A DNA stretch of 64,000 nucleotides from an uncultured Chloroflexota bacterium (GCA_903822495.1 CAIJPD010000066.1:161384-225383), one strand, 5' to 3'. Shown: positions 52,296 through 61,979, counted from the first letter of the stretch. Numbers and translations are program-made. Notes: generated by a model not told the origin, from the letters alone.

Positions 52296-54647
52296 TCAGG
52301 CCACGTGCTGGGCGGCGGAGGCAGCTCCGCCAAGGGTCACCGGCAGGCGCGCCGCGGCCCGGGCTCCCAGCGCGGCGAGGAGGCGGAGCGCCAGGGACTT
52401 CGCGTCAACCTGGGGATCCAGCCGGGGTCCCGTGCAGGCCGGGCATCCGCTCCCGCAATCGCACGCCCGCACCAGGTCCGCTGCCCCGTCGACCAGCTCC
52501 GCGTGTCGCGCCCAGAGCCGCTCCGAGAGGCCGATGCCGCCCGGAACCGACTCGTACAGGTAGATCGTGGGTGCGTCCTGGTGTGGCGAGCGTACCTGGG
52601 CAACCAGGCCCAGGTCGCGGGGATCCACCATGAGCAGGACCGCCGCCACCGCCTGGAGGGCCCGCCCGGCCCCGATGAGCGCGACGTCCAGGTCATCGCG
52701 TCGCCAGCCCGCGGCGGCCGTCTCGGCTGTCAGCCAGTAGGCCGTGGTCTGGAGCTCCAGCTCCGGGAGATCGATGGGCCCCCAGCCGACGTTCTCGTCC
52801 GTCCCGAACTTCAGCTTCTTGAAAAGAGTCACCAGGCTGGCCACCATCACCTCGCCATGAACCCGGTGGCCGCCCGTGACCGGCGCATCCGCAAAGACGT
52901 CCAATGGCTTCAGCGTCACCGCCCGGTTGGCGAAGGTGTAGTGGTCGACGTCCACCTTGTGGACGTACGCCTTCCGCTCGTGCCACTCGAGGCGGTCCAC
53001 GTAGTACTGGACCGATTCGTGGATGTAGATGGCCCGTTCGTGGACGAGCACCTGGGCCGAGAAGAGGTCCACTTCGCCCAGGACGCGTGGCCGGTCCGGC
53101 GTGGTGTCGATGATCACGACGTTCTCGGGCGCCGCGGTCCGCAGGCTGATCTCTGACGCCGGGAAGTTCTCCGAGCTCCAGTACCAGCGTCCGTCACCGG
53201 ACTGACGCACGTGTCCCTCCTCCGCGAGGAAGGCCAGCAGGTCGTCCGCTGGAGCGGGCCCAAAGACCTCCCCGGGGTCAAACGGTCGCTCGAAGGTGGC
53301 GCACCGGAGATGGGCGAACAGCACGTGGAGGTTGTCCGGGTCCACCCGGGCCTCCTCCGGCGATCGGTCCAGGAACTCGGGGTGGTGGATGACGTACTGG
53401 TCGACCGGGGACGACGAGGCGACGAGGATGCCGACCGAGGTGCCGAGGCGCCGCCCGGCTCGGCCCAGCTGCTGCCAGGTCCCAGCGACAGATCCTGGGT
53501 AGCCGGCAAGCACCGCCACGTCCAGCGTTCCAATATCCACGCCCAGCTCCAGGGCGTTGGTGGAGACGACCCCAAGGATCTCCCCGTCCCGGAGCCCCCG
53601 CTCGATCGCGCGCCGCTCCGTGGGCAGGTAGCCGCCCCGATACCCACGGATCCGGGAGCGTGGCCCGCGGCTCTCGCGGAGCGATTCCCGGAGGCCCGTC
53701 AGCAGGATCTCCACAGCCACGCGGGCCCTGCCGAAGACGATGGTCTGGCGGCCTGCCTGCAGGAAGGGGAGCGCCCAGCGCTGGGCGTGGGTCAGCGCCG
53801 AGGCGCGCGCTCCGGTGGACGGGTCCATGATGGGCGGGTTGACCAGCAGGACGTGCCGCTCGCCGCGCGGCGCACCGTTCCGGTCGATCAGGCGCGGCGT
53901 CCGACCCGTCAGCTGGGCGGCCAGCTCCGCCGGGTTCCCGATGGTGGCCGAGCAGCACACGATCACCGGGTTGGATCCGTAGTGGGCGCACAGCCGGAGC
54001 AGCCGCCGGAGGACGTTGGCGACGTGGCTCCCGAACACGCCCCGGTAGGTGTGGAGCTCGTCGATGACGATCACCCGGAGCTGCTCGAACAGCTGGAACC
54101 ACTTGGTGTGGTGCGGGAGGATGGCCGAATGGAGCATGTCGGGGTTGGTCACCACGACCTGGCCGGCCCCGCGGATGGCCGAGCGGATGGGAGCCGGCGT
54201 GTCACCGTCATACGTGGCCGCGGCGAGATCGATCTCGGCGGCGCGTGCCAGCTCCGAGAGCTCGGCGACCTGGTCCTGACCGAGCGCCTTGGTGGGGAAG
54301 AGGAAGAGCGCGCGTGCCGCGGGGTCCTCCCGCAGGGCCTGCAGGACGGGCAGCGCGTAGCACAGCGTCTTGCCCGACGCCGTGGGCGTGACCACCACGA
54401 CGTCCTGGCCCGCGTGCACCGCCTCCAGCGCCTCCGCCTGGTGGACATACAGTTGGCTGATGCCGCGACGGGCCAGCCCGGCCCGGAGGCGGGGATCCAG
54501 CCAGTTTGGGAACGGGGCGTAGAGGGCTTCCCGGGGCGGGATGACCTGGTGGTGGACCACGCCGCGGGCGAGCGACGGTTCCTCGAGCAGGCGCTCCAGC
54601 ACGGACTCCACGGACGCGGGGGCGTAGGTTCGCACGTTGGCCTCCAA
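52296..54647 (-). CDS. mrfA: MrfA/YprA-type DEAD-box helicase (DUF1998)
   Basis: This 783-residue SF2 helicase has Q-region YVHQAEALEA, motif I VTPTASGKTLCY (near residue 90), Ia FPTKALGQDQ, Ib TNPDMLH, II VIDELHTYRGVFG, III CSATIGNP, V STNALELGVDIG and VI QQLGRAGRR. The C-terminal MZB/DUF1998 domain carries a Cys cluster ACDCGSGCPACTGP that should bind zinc. MrfA works with MrfB in interstrand-crosslink/mitomycin repair in Bacillus. The start is TTG 54647 (GTG 54635 possible). A GAAC-N4-GTTC LexA-type box lies 4 nt upstream, between start codon and the TAGACT -10. Confidence 0.92.
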   Translation of the reverse strand: MEANVRTYAPASVESVLERLLEEPSLARGVVHHQVIPPREALYAPFPNWLDPRLRAGLARRGISQLYVHQAEALEAVHAGQDVVVVTPTASGKTLCYALPVLQALREDPAARALFLFPTKALGQDQVAELSELARAAEIDLAAATYDGDTPAPIRSAIRGAGQVVVTNPDMLHSAILPHHTKWFQLFEQLRVIVIDELHTYRGVFGSHVANVLRRLLRLCAHYGSNPVIVCCSATIGNPAELAAQLTGRTPRLIDRNGAPRGERHVLLVNPPIMDPSTGARASALTHAQRWALPFLQAGRQTIVFGRARVAVEILLTGLRESLRESRGPRSRIRGYRGGYLPTERRAIERGLRDGEILGVVSTNALELGVDIGTLDVAVLAGYPGSVAGTWQQLGRAGRRLGTSVGILVASSSPVDQYVIHHPEFLDRSPEEARVDPDNLHVLFAHLRCATFERPFDPGEVFGPAPADDLLAFLAEEGHVRQSGDGRWYWSSENFPASEISLRTAAPENVVIIDTTPDRPRVLGEVDLFSAQVLVHERAIYIHESVQYYVDRLEWHERKAYVHKVDVDHYTFANRAVTLKPLDVFADAPVTGGHRVHGEVMVASLVTLFKKLKFGTDENVGWGPIDLPELELQTTAYWLTAETAAAGWRRDDLDVALIGAGRALQAVAAVLLMVDPRDLGLVAQVRSPHQDAPTIYLYESVPGGIGLSERLWARHAELVDGAADLVRACDCGSGCPACTGPRLDPQVDAKSLALRLLAALGARAAARLPVTLGGAASAAQHVA

Positions 54648-54650
54648 ACA

Positions 54651-54662
54651 GAACGACCGTTC
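54651..54662 (-). promoter_or_regulatory. LexA (SOS) box GAACGACCGTTC in front of mrfA
   Basis: The sequence is a perfect GAAC-N4-GTTC, the core LexA operator known from Gram-positive bacteria and reported for Chloroflexi. It lies between a minus-strand TAGACT -10 (54674-54679) and the mrfA start, a position that would block transcription. I noticed no other copy when scanning by eye. Confidence 0.65.
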
Positions 54663-54673
54663 GCTTTCGCGCC

Positions 54674-54679
54674 AGTCTA
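54674..54679 (-). promoter_or_regulatory. -10 element TAGACT of mrfAB
   Basis: Minus-strand CGC-TAGACT; a start near 54667 gives a leader of about 20 nt that consists mostly of the LexA-type box. Confidence 0.45.
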
Positions 54680-54698
54680 GCGGAGGTTGGTCCGTGCT

Positions 54699-54719
54699 CG
54701 TGACAGGTTCGCTGTCACG
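54699..54719. promoter_or_regulatory. inverted repeat CGTGACAG-GTTCG-CTGTCACG in the mrfA/divIC divergent promoter region
   Basis: A perfect 8-bp inverted repeat with a 5-nt spacer. It covers the expected -35 region of mrfA and lies 10 nt upstream of the -35 of the divIC-like gene, so one factor could control both. Confidence 0.45.
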
Positions 54720-54729
54720 GCTTTCGCGT

Positions 54730-54758
54730 TTGACACGTCAGCTACCGGCAGCTACGCT
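54730..54758 (+). promoter_or_regulatory. consensus promoter TTGACA-17-TACGCT of the DivIC-like gene
   Basis: TTGACA (54730-54735) and TACGCT (54753-54758) are separated by exactly 17 nt, the best two-box promoter in the window. The -10 ends 9 nt before ATG 54768, with no Shine-Dalgarno, so the message is probably leaderless. Confidence 0.65.
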
Positions 54759-54767
54759 GCCGCGACG

Positions 54768-55295
54768 ATGTCCCGCCGGCCCGACGCTGCGCCGCTCGCC
54801 CCCGCCCCGAACGGCGAGGGGTCGCCCTCGAGGGCCGGATCCCGGCTCCAGCCGGGCCCGGATGGAGCCGAACGGGTCCCCTCTGCCGACCTCCGGTCCC
54901 TGTCGGTGGCCGGGTTCACTCGCCATCGGGTGCTGGTCCTGGCCGTCGTCCTCGCGGTCACCTGGCTGGCCTTCGCCTTCGTCCGCCAGGTGGGCGACGT
55001 CACCGCCGCCTCGGGTCGGGCTGACGCGCTCGCCGCCGCAAACCGCCAACTCGTCTCGGACATCGCGGCACTTGATGGGGAGCTTCGGCTGATCCAGCGC
55101 CAGGAGTTCATCGTCCAGCAGGCGCGCGCCTATCGGCTGGGCGCCGCGCGCGAGGTGCCGTTCTCGCTCCAGAAGCCCGTGCCCAGCCTGGCACCCGACG
55201 CGCCTGGAACCGCCGGCGTGCGAATTGGTGCGGTGTCGGAACGTCGCTCGCCACTGGATTCGTGGCTGACACTCCTGTTCGGTCCATCGACCTGA
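54768..55295 (+). CDS. septum formation initiator family (DivIC/FtsB-like) protein
   Basis: This 175-residue bitopic protein has a Pro/Gly-rich cytoplasmic N-terminus (1-48) and one transmembrane helix (RVLVLAVVLAVTWLAFAFV, ~53-71). A periplasmic coiled coil (ADALAAANRQLVSDIAALDGEL) follows, then the family-typical RQEFIVQQARAYRLGAAREVPFSL. It should scaffold the divisome with FtsL/FtsQ. The start ATG 54768 lies 9 nt from a consensus promoter. It is divergent from mrfA, and the next gene is the interrupted GGDEF-EAL gene 123 nt downstream. Confidence 0.8.
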   Translation: MSRRPDAAPLAPAPNGEGSPSRAGSRLQPGPDGAERVPSADLRSLSVAGFTRHRVLVLAVVLAVTWLAFAFVRQVGDVTAASGRADALAAANRQLVSDIAALDGELRLIQRQEFIVQQARAYRLGAAREVPFSLQKPVPSLAPDAPGTAGVRIGAVSERRSPLDSWLTLLFGPST

Positions 55296-55418
55296 CCCAC
55301 GCCTGAGGCTGAATCTGGCCGCCGGTCCCGGAAGATAGAGGACCTGTGGCCCATAGCCCGCCACTGCCGGCCGCGGGTAGGCTGCTGGGACGGCGTCCCG
55401 TCGTGCGAACGCACCAGA

Positions 55419-58250
55419 TTGGCGGCCGCCATCGAGATTACGCGGAGCGGGCTGGATCGGGGAAGGCACGCCTGGGGCGGGCTCGTCCGCCGGGCGTTGC
55501 CCGCCACCCATCGGCGTAGCCGCCGGCTCCTGGCCGTGCTTGGTGGCACCGTGGGCTACTTCGCGTGGCTCGTGCTCAGCCTCGTCACCGACGCCCCGCG
55601 TCTGAGCATCGAGGCGGGAACGGCCCTCGCCTCCATCACCCTTGGCTTCGGGGCCCTGTGGTCGGTGGTGGCCACGGCCCGCGACCGGCGCGTGCCGGTT
55701 CCCATCCGGACGGGCTGGGCGCTCCTGAGCCTGGGGGTCGCCGCGAACTGGCTGGGTGACGTGGTGTGGTCGCTGGCCGCCGTCGTCGGCGGAGGTGTTG
55801 CGTCCCCGTCGATCGCGGATGTGGCCTACCTCGCCGCCTATCCACTGCTGTTCGCCGGCCTGGTTGCCGTGTCGCACGTCTGGCTGCGCCCCATCGAGCG
55901 CGCCCGCCTCGACGTCGACGCGTTGATCGTCCTGGTGGTGGCGCTGATTGCGCTCGTGGTCGGCCTCGTGGGCCCCGGGCTGCGGTTGCTGGATGGCCCG
56001 AACTTGACGGTGCGACTGTTGGAGGTGGTCTATCCGGCAGGCAGTGCGATGTTGCTCGTCGGCGTGGCGCTGGCCTGGCTGCGGCGGGGTGCACTGGCCG
56101 ACGGAGCGTGGCTCACCCTGCTGGTCGGTGCGTTCGGATCATTCTTCGTGGCCGACATCCTGTGGGCGTAGCTGGAACACAACGAGAGCTACGACCTGGG
56201 AGGAATGCCCGACGTCTTCTACTTCCTGTCCATCGCGCTCACCACGGCTGCCGCCGAGGGGGTCCCGCGACACACCGATGCCGCATCGCCGGCGAGCGCG
56301 CGTGCCATCGGCATCAGTCTCCTGCCGTACGCGGCTGCCGGTTTCGGCTACATCCTGCTGCTCTCATTCGGATCACAGGCCGGCCCGTTGGCCCCGGTTG
56401 GAGGCGCTGTCCTGACCTTGCTCGTCTTCGTTCGCCAGGTTCTCGCGTCCCGAGTCCACGCCGAGATGAGCGCGGCGTTGGCGACGCAGATGTCCGAGGC
56501 GCGCTTCCGCTCGCTGGTTCAACGCTCGTCCGACCCGATCCTGATCGTGGATGCAGAGGGCCGCATTGTCTCGAGCACACCCTCCGCAGAGGCCGTCCTG
56601 CGCAGCGACGGGGAGCTCGCGGGCGTGATGCTGCGCGAGCTCATCGCGCCCGAATCGTGGGCCGCCTTCACCCGCTTGCTCCTCGACAGCCAGGCCAACC
56701 CGTTTGCCGAGGGCGAGGTCGAGCTGCTGACGAGCGACGGCGGGCGCGCATGGATGGAGCTCAAGGCCACGGACCTCCTCGACGACCCGAATGTCGCCGG
56801 GATCGTCCTGAACGGCCGGGACGTCACCGCCCGGAGGGCCCTCGAGGGCCGCCTCGCAGAGCAGGCCCTCCATGACCCGTTGACCGGGCTGGCCAATCGA
56901 ACCCTGTTCGAGGACCGATTTGCCCAGCACCTGCTCCGTCGCGGTCGCCGCGGCCAGATGGCCGTCCTGTTCATCGATCTCGACGATTTCAAGTCCGTCA
57001 ATGACACACTCGGACACCTCGTCGGGGACCAGGTGCTCCGGGTCGTCGCGCTGCGCCTGCGCGAGAGCGCCCGCGACGGCGACACGGTTGCCCGCCTGGG
57101 CGGCGACGAGTTCGCGATCCTCGTCCAGGACGAGGAGCCCGAGTCCACCGCCCGCGGGATCGCGGACCGCCTGCTACGCGCGATGGACGCGCCCGTGGTG
57201 GTGGCCGGCCGTGAAGCCACGGTGCGCGTCAGCGTCGGGATCGCGGTCGATCCCGGTGCCAGCACCGTCCTGGACCTCCTCCGCGACGCGGACCTCGCCA
57301 TGTACTCGGCGAAGATGCAGGGCAAGGGACGCGTCGAGATGTTCACCCGCGTCCTGTCGGACACGGTGGCCGACAACATGGACCTGCAGCGGGATCTCGG
57401 CGTCGCGTTGACCGGGGACCAACTCTTCCTGGCGTATCAACCCATCATCCGGCTGCGGTCGGGCGCGGTGCAGGGACTCGAGGCGCTGCTGCGCTGGCGC
57501 CATCCCGTGCGCGGCCTGGTCTCCCCTCGTCGCTTCATCCCCGTGGCCGAGTCCGGTGGGCTGATCGTCCCGATCGGGCGCTGGGCGCTGGAGCAGGCCT
57601 GCCGCGAGTGCCGCGACCTGGTCGACGGCGACGGCCTGCCGATGCCGCTCTCCGTCAATGTCTCGGAGCGCCAGGTACGGGAGGCCGGCTTCGTCGCCGA
57701 GATTCAGGCCGTCCTGGCCGCGACCGGCATGGAGCCCGGGCGGCTCACCCTGGAGTTCCCGGAGCGCCTCGTGGTCCAGGGTGGTCCCTCGATGGTGGGC
57801 CAGCTGGAGCGCATCCGCGCCCTGGGCGTCCGCCTGGCGGTCGACGACTTCGGGACGGGCTACTCGTCGCTCAGCTACCTGCATGCGCTGCCGGTGGATG
57901 TCCTCAAGGTCGATGGTTCCCTGGTCGCCCGCCTTGGCTCCGGTGGCGAATCCACCTCGATGGTCCGGGCGATCGTGGCCCTGGGCGATGCCCTGGGCCT
58001 GAGTGCCGTGGCGGAGGGCATCGAGACGGAGATGCAGCTCCAGGTGCTCGTGGATCTCGGCTGCCTCTACGGCCAGGGGCACCTGCTGGCGCGCCCCGCC
58101 GGGCCGGACTCGTACAGATCCTCCTCGGCGATGGGCACGGCCAGGGCGGGGTCATCGCCATGGGAACGGCCTGGCGCGCTGTCGGGGGGGCTGGCCCTGG
58201 CCCGGCCGGGCGGGGATGGCGGTCACGCCGGTGCGGCTGCGGTAGAATGA
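55419..58250 (+). pseudogene. membrane-sensor PAS-GGDEF-EAL protein interrupted by one in-frame amber codon
   Basis: From TTG 55419 to TGA 58248 a single frame encodes a 943-codon cyclic-di-GMP protein, broken only by TAG at 56169-56171. Before it lies a polytopic sensor (about seven hydrophobic segments, ending FFVADILWA). After it the same frame resumes with LEHNESYDLGGMPDVFYFL, more hydrophobic segments, a PAS domain (FRSLVQRSSDPILIVDAEGR), GGDEF with intact LGGDEFAIL and an inhibitory RxxD five residues before it, and an EAL domain with EALLRW, DDFGTGYSSL, KVDGS and VAEGIET. All catalytic motifs look functional. One base change (TGG or CAG to TAG), an assembly error or amber read-through would explain it. 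The C-terminal part could be restarted at ATG 56205 to give a 681-residue protein. Confidence 0.75.
58243..58248 (+). promoter_or_regulatory. -10 element TAGAAT, possible tRNA-Met promoter
   Basis: TAGAAT overlaps the end of the GGDEF-EAL gene and would start a transcript about 45 nt upstream of tRNA-Met. No good -35 is seen. Confidence 0.35.
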
Positions 58251-58300
58251 TCGGAGCCGCCCGGGCCCGGCATGCCGCCGGCAGACTCGGCGCACCTCGT

Positions 58301-58375
58301 GGCAGGGTAGCTCAGCGGCAGAGCAAGCGGCTCATAATCGCTAGGTCACAGGTTCGAATCCTGTCCCTGCTACCA
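58301..58375 (+). tRNA. tRNA-Met (anticodon CAU), probably elongator
   Basis: The acceptor stem is 58301-58307 with 58365-58371, discriminator A 58372, and encoded CCA 58373-58375. The D stem is GCTC/GAGC. The anticodon stem is 58326-58330 with 58338-58342, loop CT-CAT-AA with CAT at 58333-58335. The T arm is ACAGG-TTCGAAT-CCTGT. The loop context resembles elongator tRNA-Met; a lysidine-modified tRNA-Ile2 with the same anticodon cannot be excluded. The initiator features (mismatched first pair, GGG/CCC anticodon stem) are absent. Confidence 0.92.
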
Positions 58376-58470
58376 CCCCTCTCACCGGGCCCGCGCCCAT
58401 GGCACGCACCGTGACCCACGGCGGCCGTGCGGCCGCTGGGTGCCTTGGGGGCGCTTCACCAGCCCAACGC

Positions 58471-58476
58471 TATACT
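58471..58476 (+). promoter_or_regulatory. -10 element TATACT of ftsH
   Basis: CGC-TATACT lies 53 nt upstream of the TTG start, giving a leader of about 45-50 nt that ends in a good GGAGG ribosome binding site. Confidence 0.5.
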
Positions 58477-58529
58477 CGGTCCATACCGTCGCCTGGTCGG
58501 CGGTCAGCCGTTCCATTCGGAGGCTTCGC

Positions 58530-60434
58530 TTGAACTCGAAGTTCATGCGCAACGGGCTGGTGATGCTCATCCTCGTCATCGGCACCGCAGCGCTCTTGTA
58601 TACGTGGATCAATCAGGGCACCACCGCTGAACGCGTGGGCTACGGCACATTCCTTGCGAATGTCCAGGCCCAGCAGGTGCAGGAAGTCATCCAGAAGGAC
58701 ACCACGCTCGCCGTCAAGCCGAAGAACGGTGCCCAGTACACCGTCGTCGTGCCCACCGTGCTCACGGATGTCCTGAAGGACATGAAGGAAGCCGCCACGG
58801 CCGGCGGCCAGACGCTCGATACCAAGATCTACAAGGCGGAGCTGCCCCCGGACACCAGCTGGCTGGGGATCCTGATCACCGCGGTCCTGCCGCTCCTGGT
58901 GATCGGCGGCTTCATCTACTTCATGATGCGCCAGGCGCAGGGCACCAACAATCAGGCCCTCTCGTTCGGCAAGAGCCGCGCGCGCATGTTCCTCGGGAAC
59001 AAGAGCATCGTGACCTTCAATGACGTCGCGGGCGTGGACGAGGCCAAGACGGAGCTCCAGGAAGTCGTCGAGTTCCTGAAGTACCCGGAGAAGTTCAACA
59101 CGCTCGGCGCGCGGATCCCGCGCGGTGTGCTCCTCGTGGGCCCGCCAGGCACGGGCAAGACGCTCATGGCACGCGCCGTCGCCGGCGAGGCCGGGGTGCC
59201 GTTCTTCAGCATCTCGGGCTCCGAGTTCGTCGAGATGTTCGTTGGCGTCGGCGCCAGCCGCGTCCGCGACCTGTTCGACCAGGCCAAGCGCAACTCGCCG
59301 TGCATCGTCTTCGTGGACGAGATCGACGCAGTCGGGCGCCAGCGCGGCGCCGGCCTGGGCGGCTCCCACGACGAGCGAGAGCAGACCCTCAACCAGATCC
59401 TGGTCGAGATGGATGGCTTCGACACGAACACCAACGTGATCGTTGTTGCGGCCACCAACCGGCCGGACGTCCTGGACCCGGCACTCCTGCGCCCCGGCCG
59501 GTTCGACCGGCAGGTCATCCTGGATCGGCCCGACATGCGCGGCCGCGTCGCGATCCTCAAGGTTCATGTCAAGGGCAAGCCCCTCGACAAGTCCGTGGAC
59601 CTGGAGGGCGTCGCCCGTCAGTCGCCCGGCTTCTCGGGCGCGGACCTCGCCAACCTCATGAACGAGGCGGCCATCCTCGCGGCACGCCGCAACAAGAAGT
59701 CCATCGGCACCCCGGAGTTCCAGGAGGCACTGGACCGGATCATTGCCGGCCCGGAGCGCAAGTCCAGGATCATCTCGGACCCCGAGAAGCTGATCATCGC
59801 CTACCACGAGGGCGGTCACGCCCTGGTGCAGCGGATCCTTCCCAAGTGCGACCCGGTCAGCAAGGTCACGATCATCAGCCGCGGCATGGCGCTCGGCTAC
59901 ACGATGGCCCTGCCGTCGGAGGATCGCTACCTGCAGAGCAAGACCGAGTTCGAGGACAAGATCGCCGGGTTGCTCGGCGGGACGGCCTCGGAGCGGCTCG
60001 TCTTCGGGGATACCACCACCGGCGCCAGCAACGACATCGAGAAGGCGACGGCCCTGGCTCGTCGCATGGTCACCGAGTTCGGGATGAGCGACAAGCTCGG
60101 CCCGCTCTCGTTCGGGAAGCGCGATGAGCTGGTCTTCCTGGGCCGAGAGATCGGCGAGCAGCGCAACTACTCCGACGAGGTGGCCAAGACCATCGACGAC
60201 GAAGTGCGCGCCATCATCGACCGCGCCTACGAGCGGGCGATGGAGGTCCTCGAGACCCACCGCGACAAGCTCGACGCACTCGCCGCCAAGCTGATCGCCG
60301 AGGAGACGGTGGACTCCGAGGGCTTCGAATCCCTCTTCACGGACCTGCCGCCCAAGCAGGACGTGCACGGCAGCCCGCCCAGGCTGATCAACCTGCCCAA
60401 GGGGCTTCCGGCGGCGGGCCTCAACCCCGCCTGA
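58530..60434 (+). CDS. ftsH: FtsH, ATP-dependent membrane zinc metalloprotease
   Basis: This 634-residue membrane AAA+ protease degrades membrane and regulatory proteins. TM1 is [18 protein letters not shown] (~9-26), an extracytoplasmic domain follows, and TM2 is [22 protein letters not shown]. Walker A is [14 protein letters not shown] (near residue 205), Walker [13 protein letters not shown], and the second region of homology [20 protein letters not shown]. The zinc motif is [11 protein letters not shown] (HEGGH, one residue different from the commoner HEAGH), with a downstream Asp in [14 protein letters not shown]. Start TTG 58530 is fixed by GGAGG with a 6-nt spacer; tRNA-Met precedes it. 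Confidence 0.96.
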   Translation: MNSKFMRNGLVMLILVIGTAALLYTWINQGTTAERVGYGTFLANVQAQQVQEVIQKDTTLAVKPKNGAQYTVVVPTVLTDVLKDMKEAATAGGQTLDTKIYKAELPPDTSWLGILITAVLPLLVIGGFIYFMMRQAQGTNNQALSFGKSRARMFLGNKSIVTFNDVAGVDEAKTELQEVVEFLKYPEKFNTLGARIPRGVLLVGPPGTGKTLMARAVAGEAGVPFFSISGSEFVEMFVGVGASRVRDLFDQAKRNSPCIVFVDEIDAVGRQRGAGLGGSHDEREQTLNQILVEMDGFDTNTNVIVVAATNRPDVLDPALLRPGRFDRQVILDRPDMRGRVAILKVHVKGKPLDKSVDLEGVARQSPGFSGADLANLMNEAAILAARRNKKSIGTPEFQEALDRIIAGPERKSRIISDPEKLIIAYHEGGHALVQRILPKCDPVSKVTIISRGMALGYTMALPSEDRYLQSKTEFEDKIAGLLGGTASERLVFGDTTTGASNDIEKATALARRMVTEFGMSDKLGPLSFGKRDELVFLGREIGEQRNYSDEVAKTIDDEVRAIIDRAYERAMEVLETHRDKLDALAAKLIAEETVDSEGFESLFTDLPPKQDVHGSPPRLINLPKGLPAAGLNPA

Positions 60435-60472
60435 GGCCGCCCGGCACCGGCCGGGCACATCACAAGACGCTG

Positions 60473-60501
60473 GAGCGGGCCGCGAGGCCCGCTCTTCGTT
60501 T
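60473..60501 (+). terminator. intrinsic terminator after ftsH
   Basis: A perfect 9-bp stem GAGCGGGCC/GGCCCGCTC with a GCGA tetraloop is followed by TTCGTTT. It lies 39 nt after the ftsH stop. Confidence 0.8.
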
Positions 60502-60564
60502 GGGCGGACTACCATCGCTCCAACCACTGGCCGAGGCTGCCTCCCGTGCTGCCCGCGCCCCGTC

Positions 60565-60570
60565 TACCCT
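60565..60570 (+). promoter_or_regulatory. -10 element TACCCT of the M20 dipeptidase gene
   Basis: TACCCT lies 20 nt before GTG 60591, and the short leader carries AGGGGAG. Confidence 0.35.
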
Positions 60571-60590
60571 CGACGCGAAAGGGGAGCCTT

Positions 60591-61979
60591 GTGACCGACG
60601 AGTCGTCAGCCATCGAGACCTGGCTGGAGGCGAACGCCGAGCGCCGCCTGGAGTCGCTCAAGGCGTTCCTGCGCATCCCCAGCATCTCCGCCCTGCCCGA
60701 GCACGCCGTCGACTGCCGGGCCGCCGCCGAATGGGTCGCCGCCGACCTGCGGGCGAGCGGGATCGAGCACGTCGAGGTCAGCGAGACCGGCGGGCACCCC
60801 GTCGTGTACGGTGACTGGATCCACGCCGACGGCGCTCCGACCGTGCTGATCTACTGCCACTACGACGTCCAGCCCGTGGACCCGCTGGACATGTGGGATG
60901 CCGCTCCGTTCGACCCCATCATCCGTGACGGCCGGATCCTCGCCCGTGGCGCGGCGGACGACAAGGGTCAGCTCCACCTGCACCTTCGGGCCATCGAGGC
61001 GCTGATGGCTACCCGCGGGCGGCTGCCTGTCAACCTGCGGATCGTCTTCGAGGGCGAGGAGGAGTTCGGCTCCCAGAACCTGGATGCGTGGCTCGAGGCG
61101 AACCGCGATCGGCTGCGGGCCGATGTCGCGGTGATCAGCGATACCGCCTTCTTCCAGGGCAACGTGCCCGCCATCACGATCAGCCTGCGCGGGCTCATGT
61201 ACTGCCAGGTGGACGTCACGGGCCCCACCGTCGACGTCCACTCGGGCGGGTTCGGCGGCGTGGTGGAGAACCCGGCCAACGCCCTGGCCCGGATCATCAC
61301 GGGGCTCAAGGGGCCAGACGGGAAGGTCCTGGTGCCCGGCTTCTATGACGACGTCGTCCCCCTCACGGAGGGGGACCGGGCGGCGCTCGCGGCGCTCCCG
61401 CTTGATGAAGAGGCGTACCGCCTCGAGATCGGCGTGCCGGCACTGGTCGGCGAGGTGGGCTACACGGTCCTGGAACGCCGGGGCGCCCGGCCGACGCTCG
61501 ACGTCAACGGCATCTGGGCCGGCTTCCAGGGGGAGGGGAGCAAGACCATCATCCCCGCCCACGCCCATGCCAAGGTGAGCTGCCGGCTTGTCGCCAAGCA
61601 GGACCCGGACAGGATCTTTGCGCTGGTCCGCGACCATGTCCTGGCGCTGGCGCCGGTCGGCGTCCGCGTCGAGGTCCAGAACCTCCACGGCGGTCGGCCC
61701 AGCCTGACCCCCATCGACCACCCGGCGACGCGCGCGGCAGCGAGGGCACTCGAAGCCACCTTCGGGCGCGCGCCGGTCTACCTGCGCGAGGGCGGCTCGA
61801 TCCCCGTCACCGCCAGCTTCGAATCGATCCTCGGGCTGTCGACCGTCCTCCTGGGCTTCTCCAACCCGGACGACAACGCGCACGCGCCGAACGAGTCGCT
61901 GGTGCTGGCGAACCACGAGACGGGGATCCGGACGGTCATCCACCTGTTCGACGAGCTGGCTGCGACCGGCCTGGGCTAG
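60591..61979 (+). CDS. M20 family dipeptidase (CNDP/DapE-like metallopeptidase)
   Basis: This 462-residue di-zinc peptidase has metal ligands and catalytic residues in VLIYCHYDVQPVDP (near residue 85), RGAADDKGQLHLHL (bridging Asp), and VFEGEEEFGSQN (catalytic Glu plus ligand). Further ligands are in VISDTAFF and the C-terminal NAHAPNESL. The lid/dimerisation domain spans about 190-370 (DVHSGGFGGVVENPANALA). The branch cleaves dipeptides or acyl-amino acids in the cytoplasm. Start GTG 60591 follows AGGGGAG by 4 nt; the frame extends 15 residues upstream without support. Confidence 0.9.
   Translation: MTDESSAIETWLEANAERRLESLKAFLRIPSISALPEHAVDCRAAAEWVAADLRASGIEHVEVSETGGHPVVYGDWIHADGAPTVLIYCHYDVQPVDPLDMWDAAPFDPIIRDGRILARGAADDKGQLHLHLRAIEALMATRGRLPVNLRIVFEGEEEFGSQNLDAWLEANRDRLRADVAVISDTAFFQGNVPAITISLRGLMYCQVDVTGPTVDVHSGGFGGVVENPANALARIITGLKGPDGKVLVPGFYDDVVPLTEGDRAALAALPLDEEAYRLEIGVPALVGEVGYTVLERRGARPTLDVNGIWAGFQGEGSKTIIPAHAHAKVSCRLVAKQDPDRIFALVRDHVLALAPVGVRVEVQNLHGGRPSLTPIDHPATRAAARALEATFGRAPVYLREGGSIPVTASFESILGLSTVLLGFSNPDDNAHAPNESLVLANHETGIRTVIHLFDELAATGLG

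Noticed and set aside
58470..60527. 685-codon minus-strand frame over ftsH
   Set aside because: Shadow of ftsH; no motifs.
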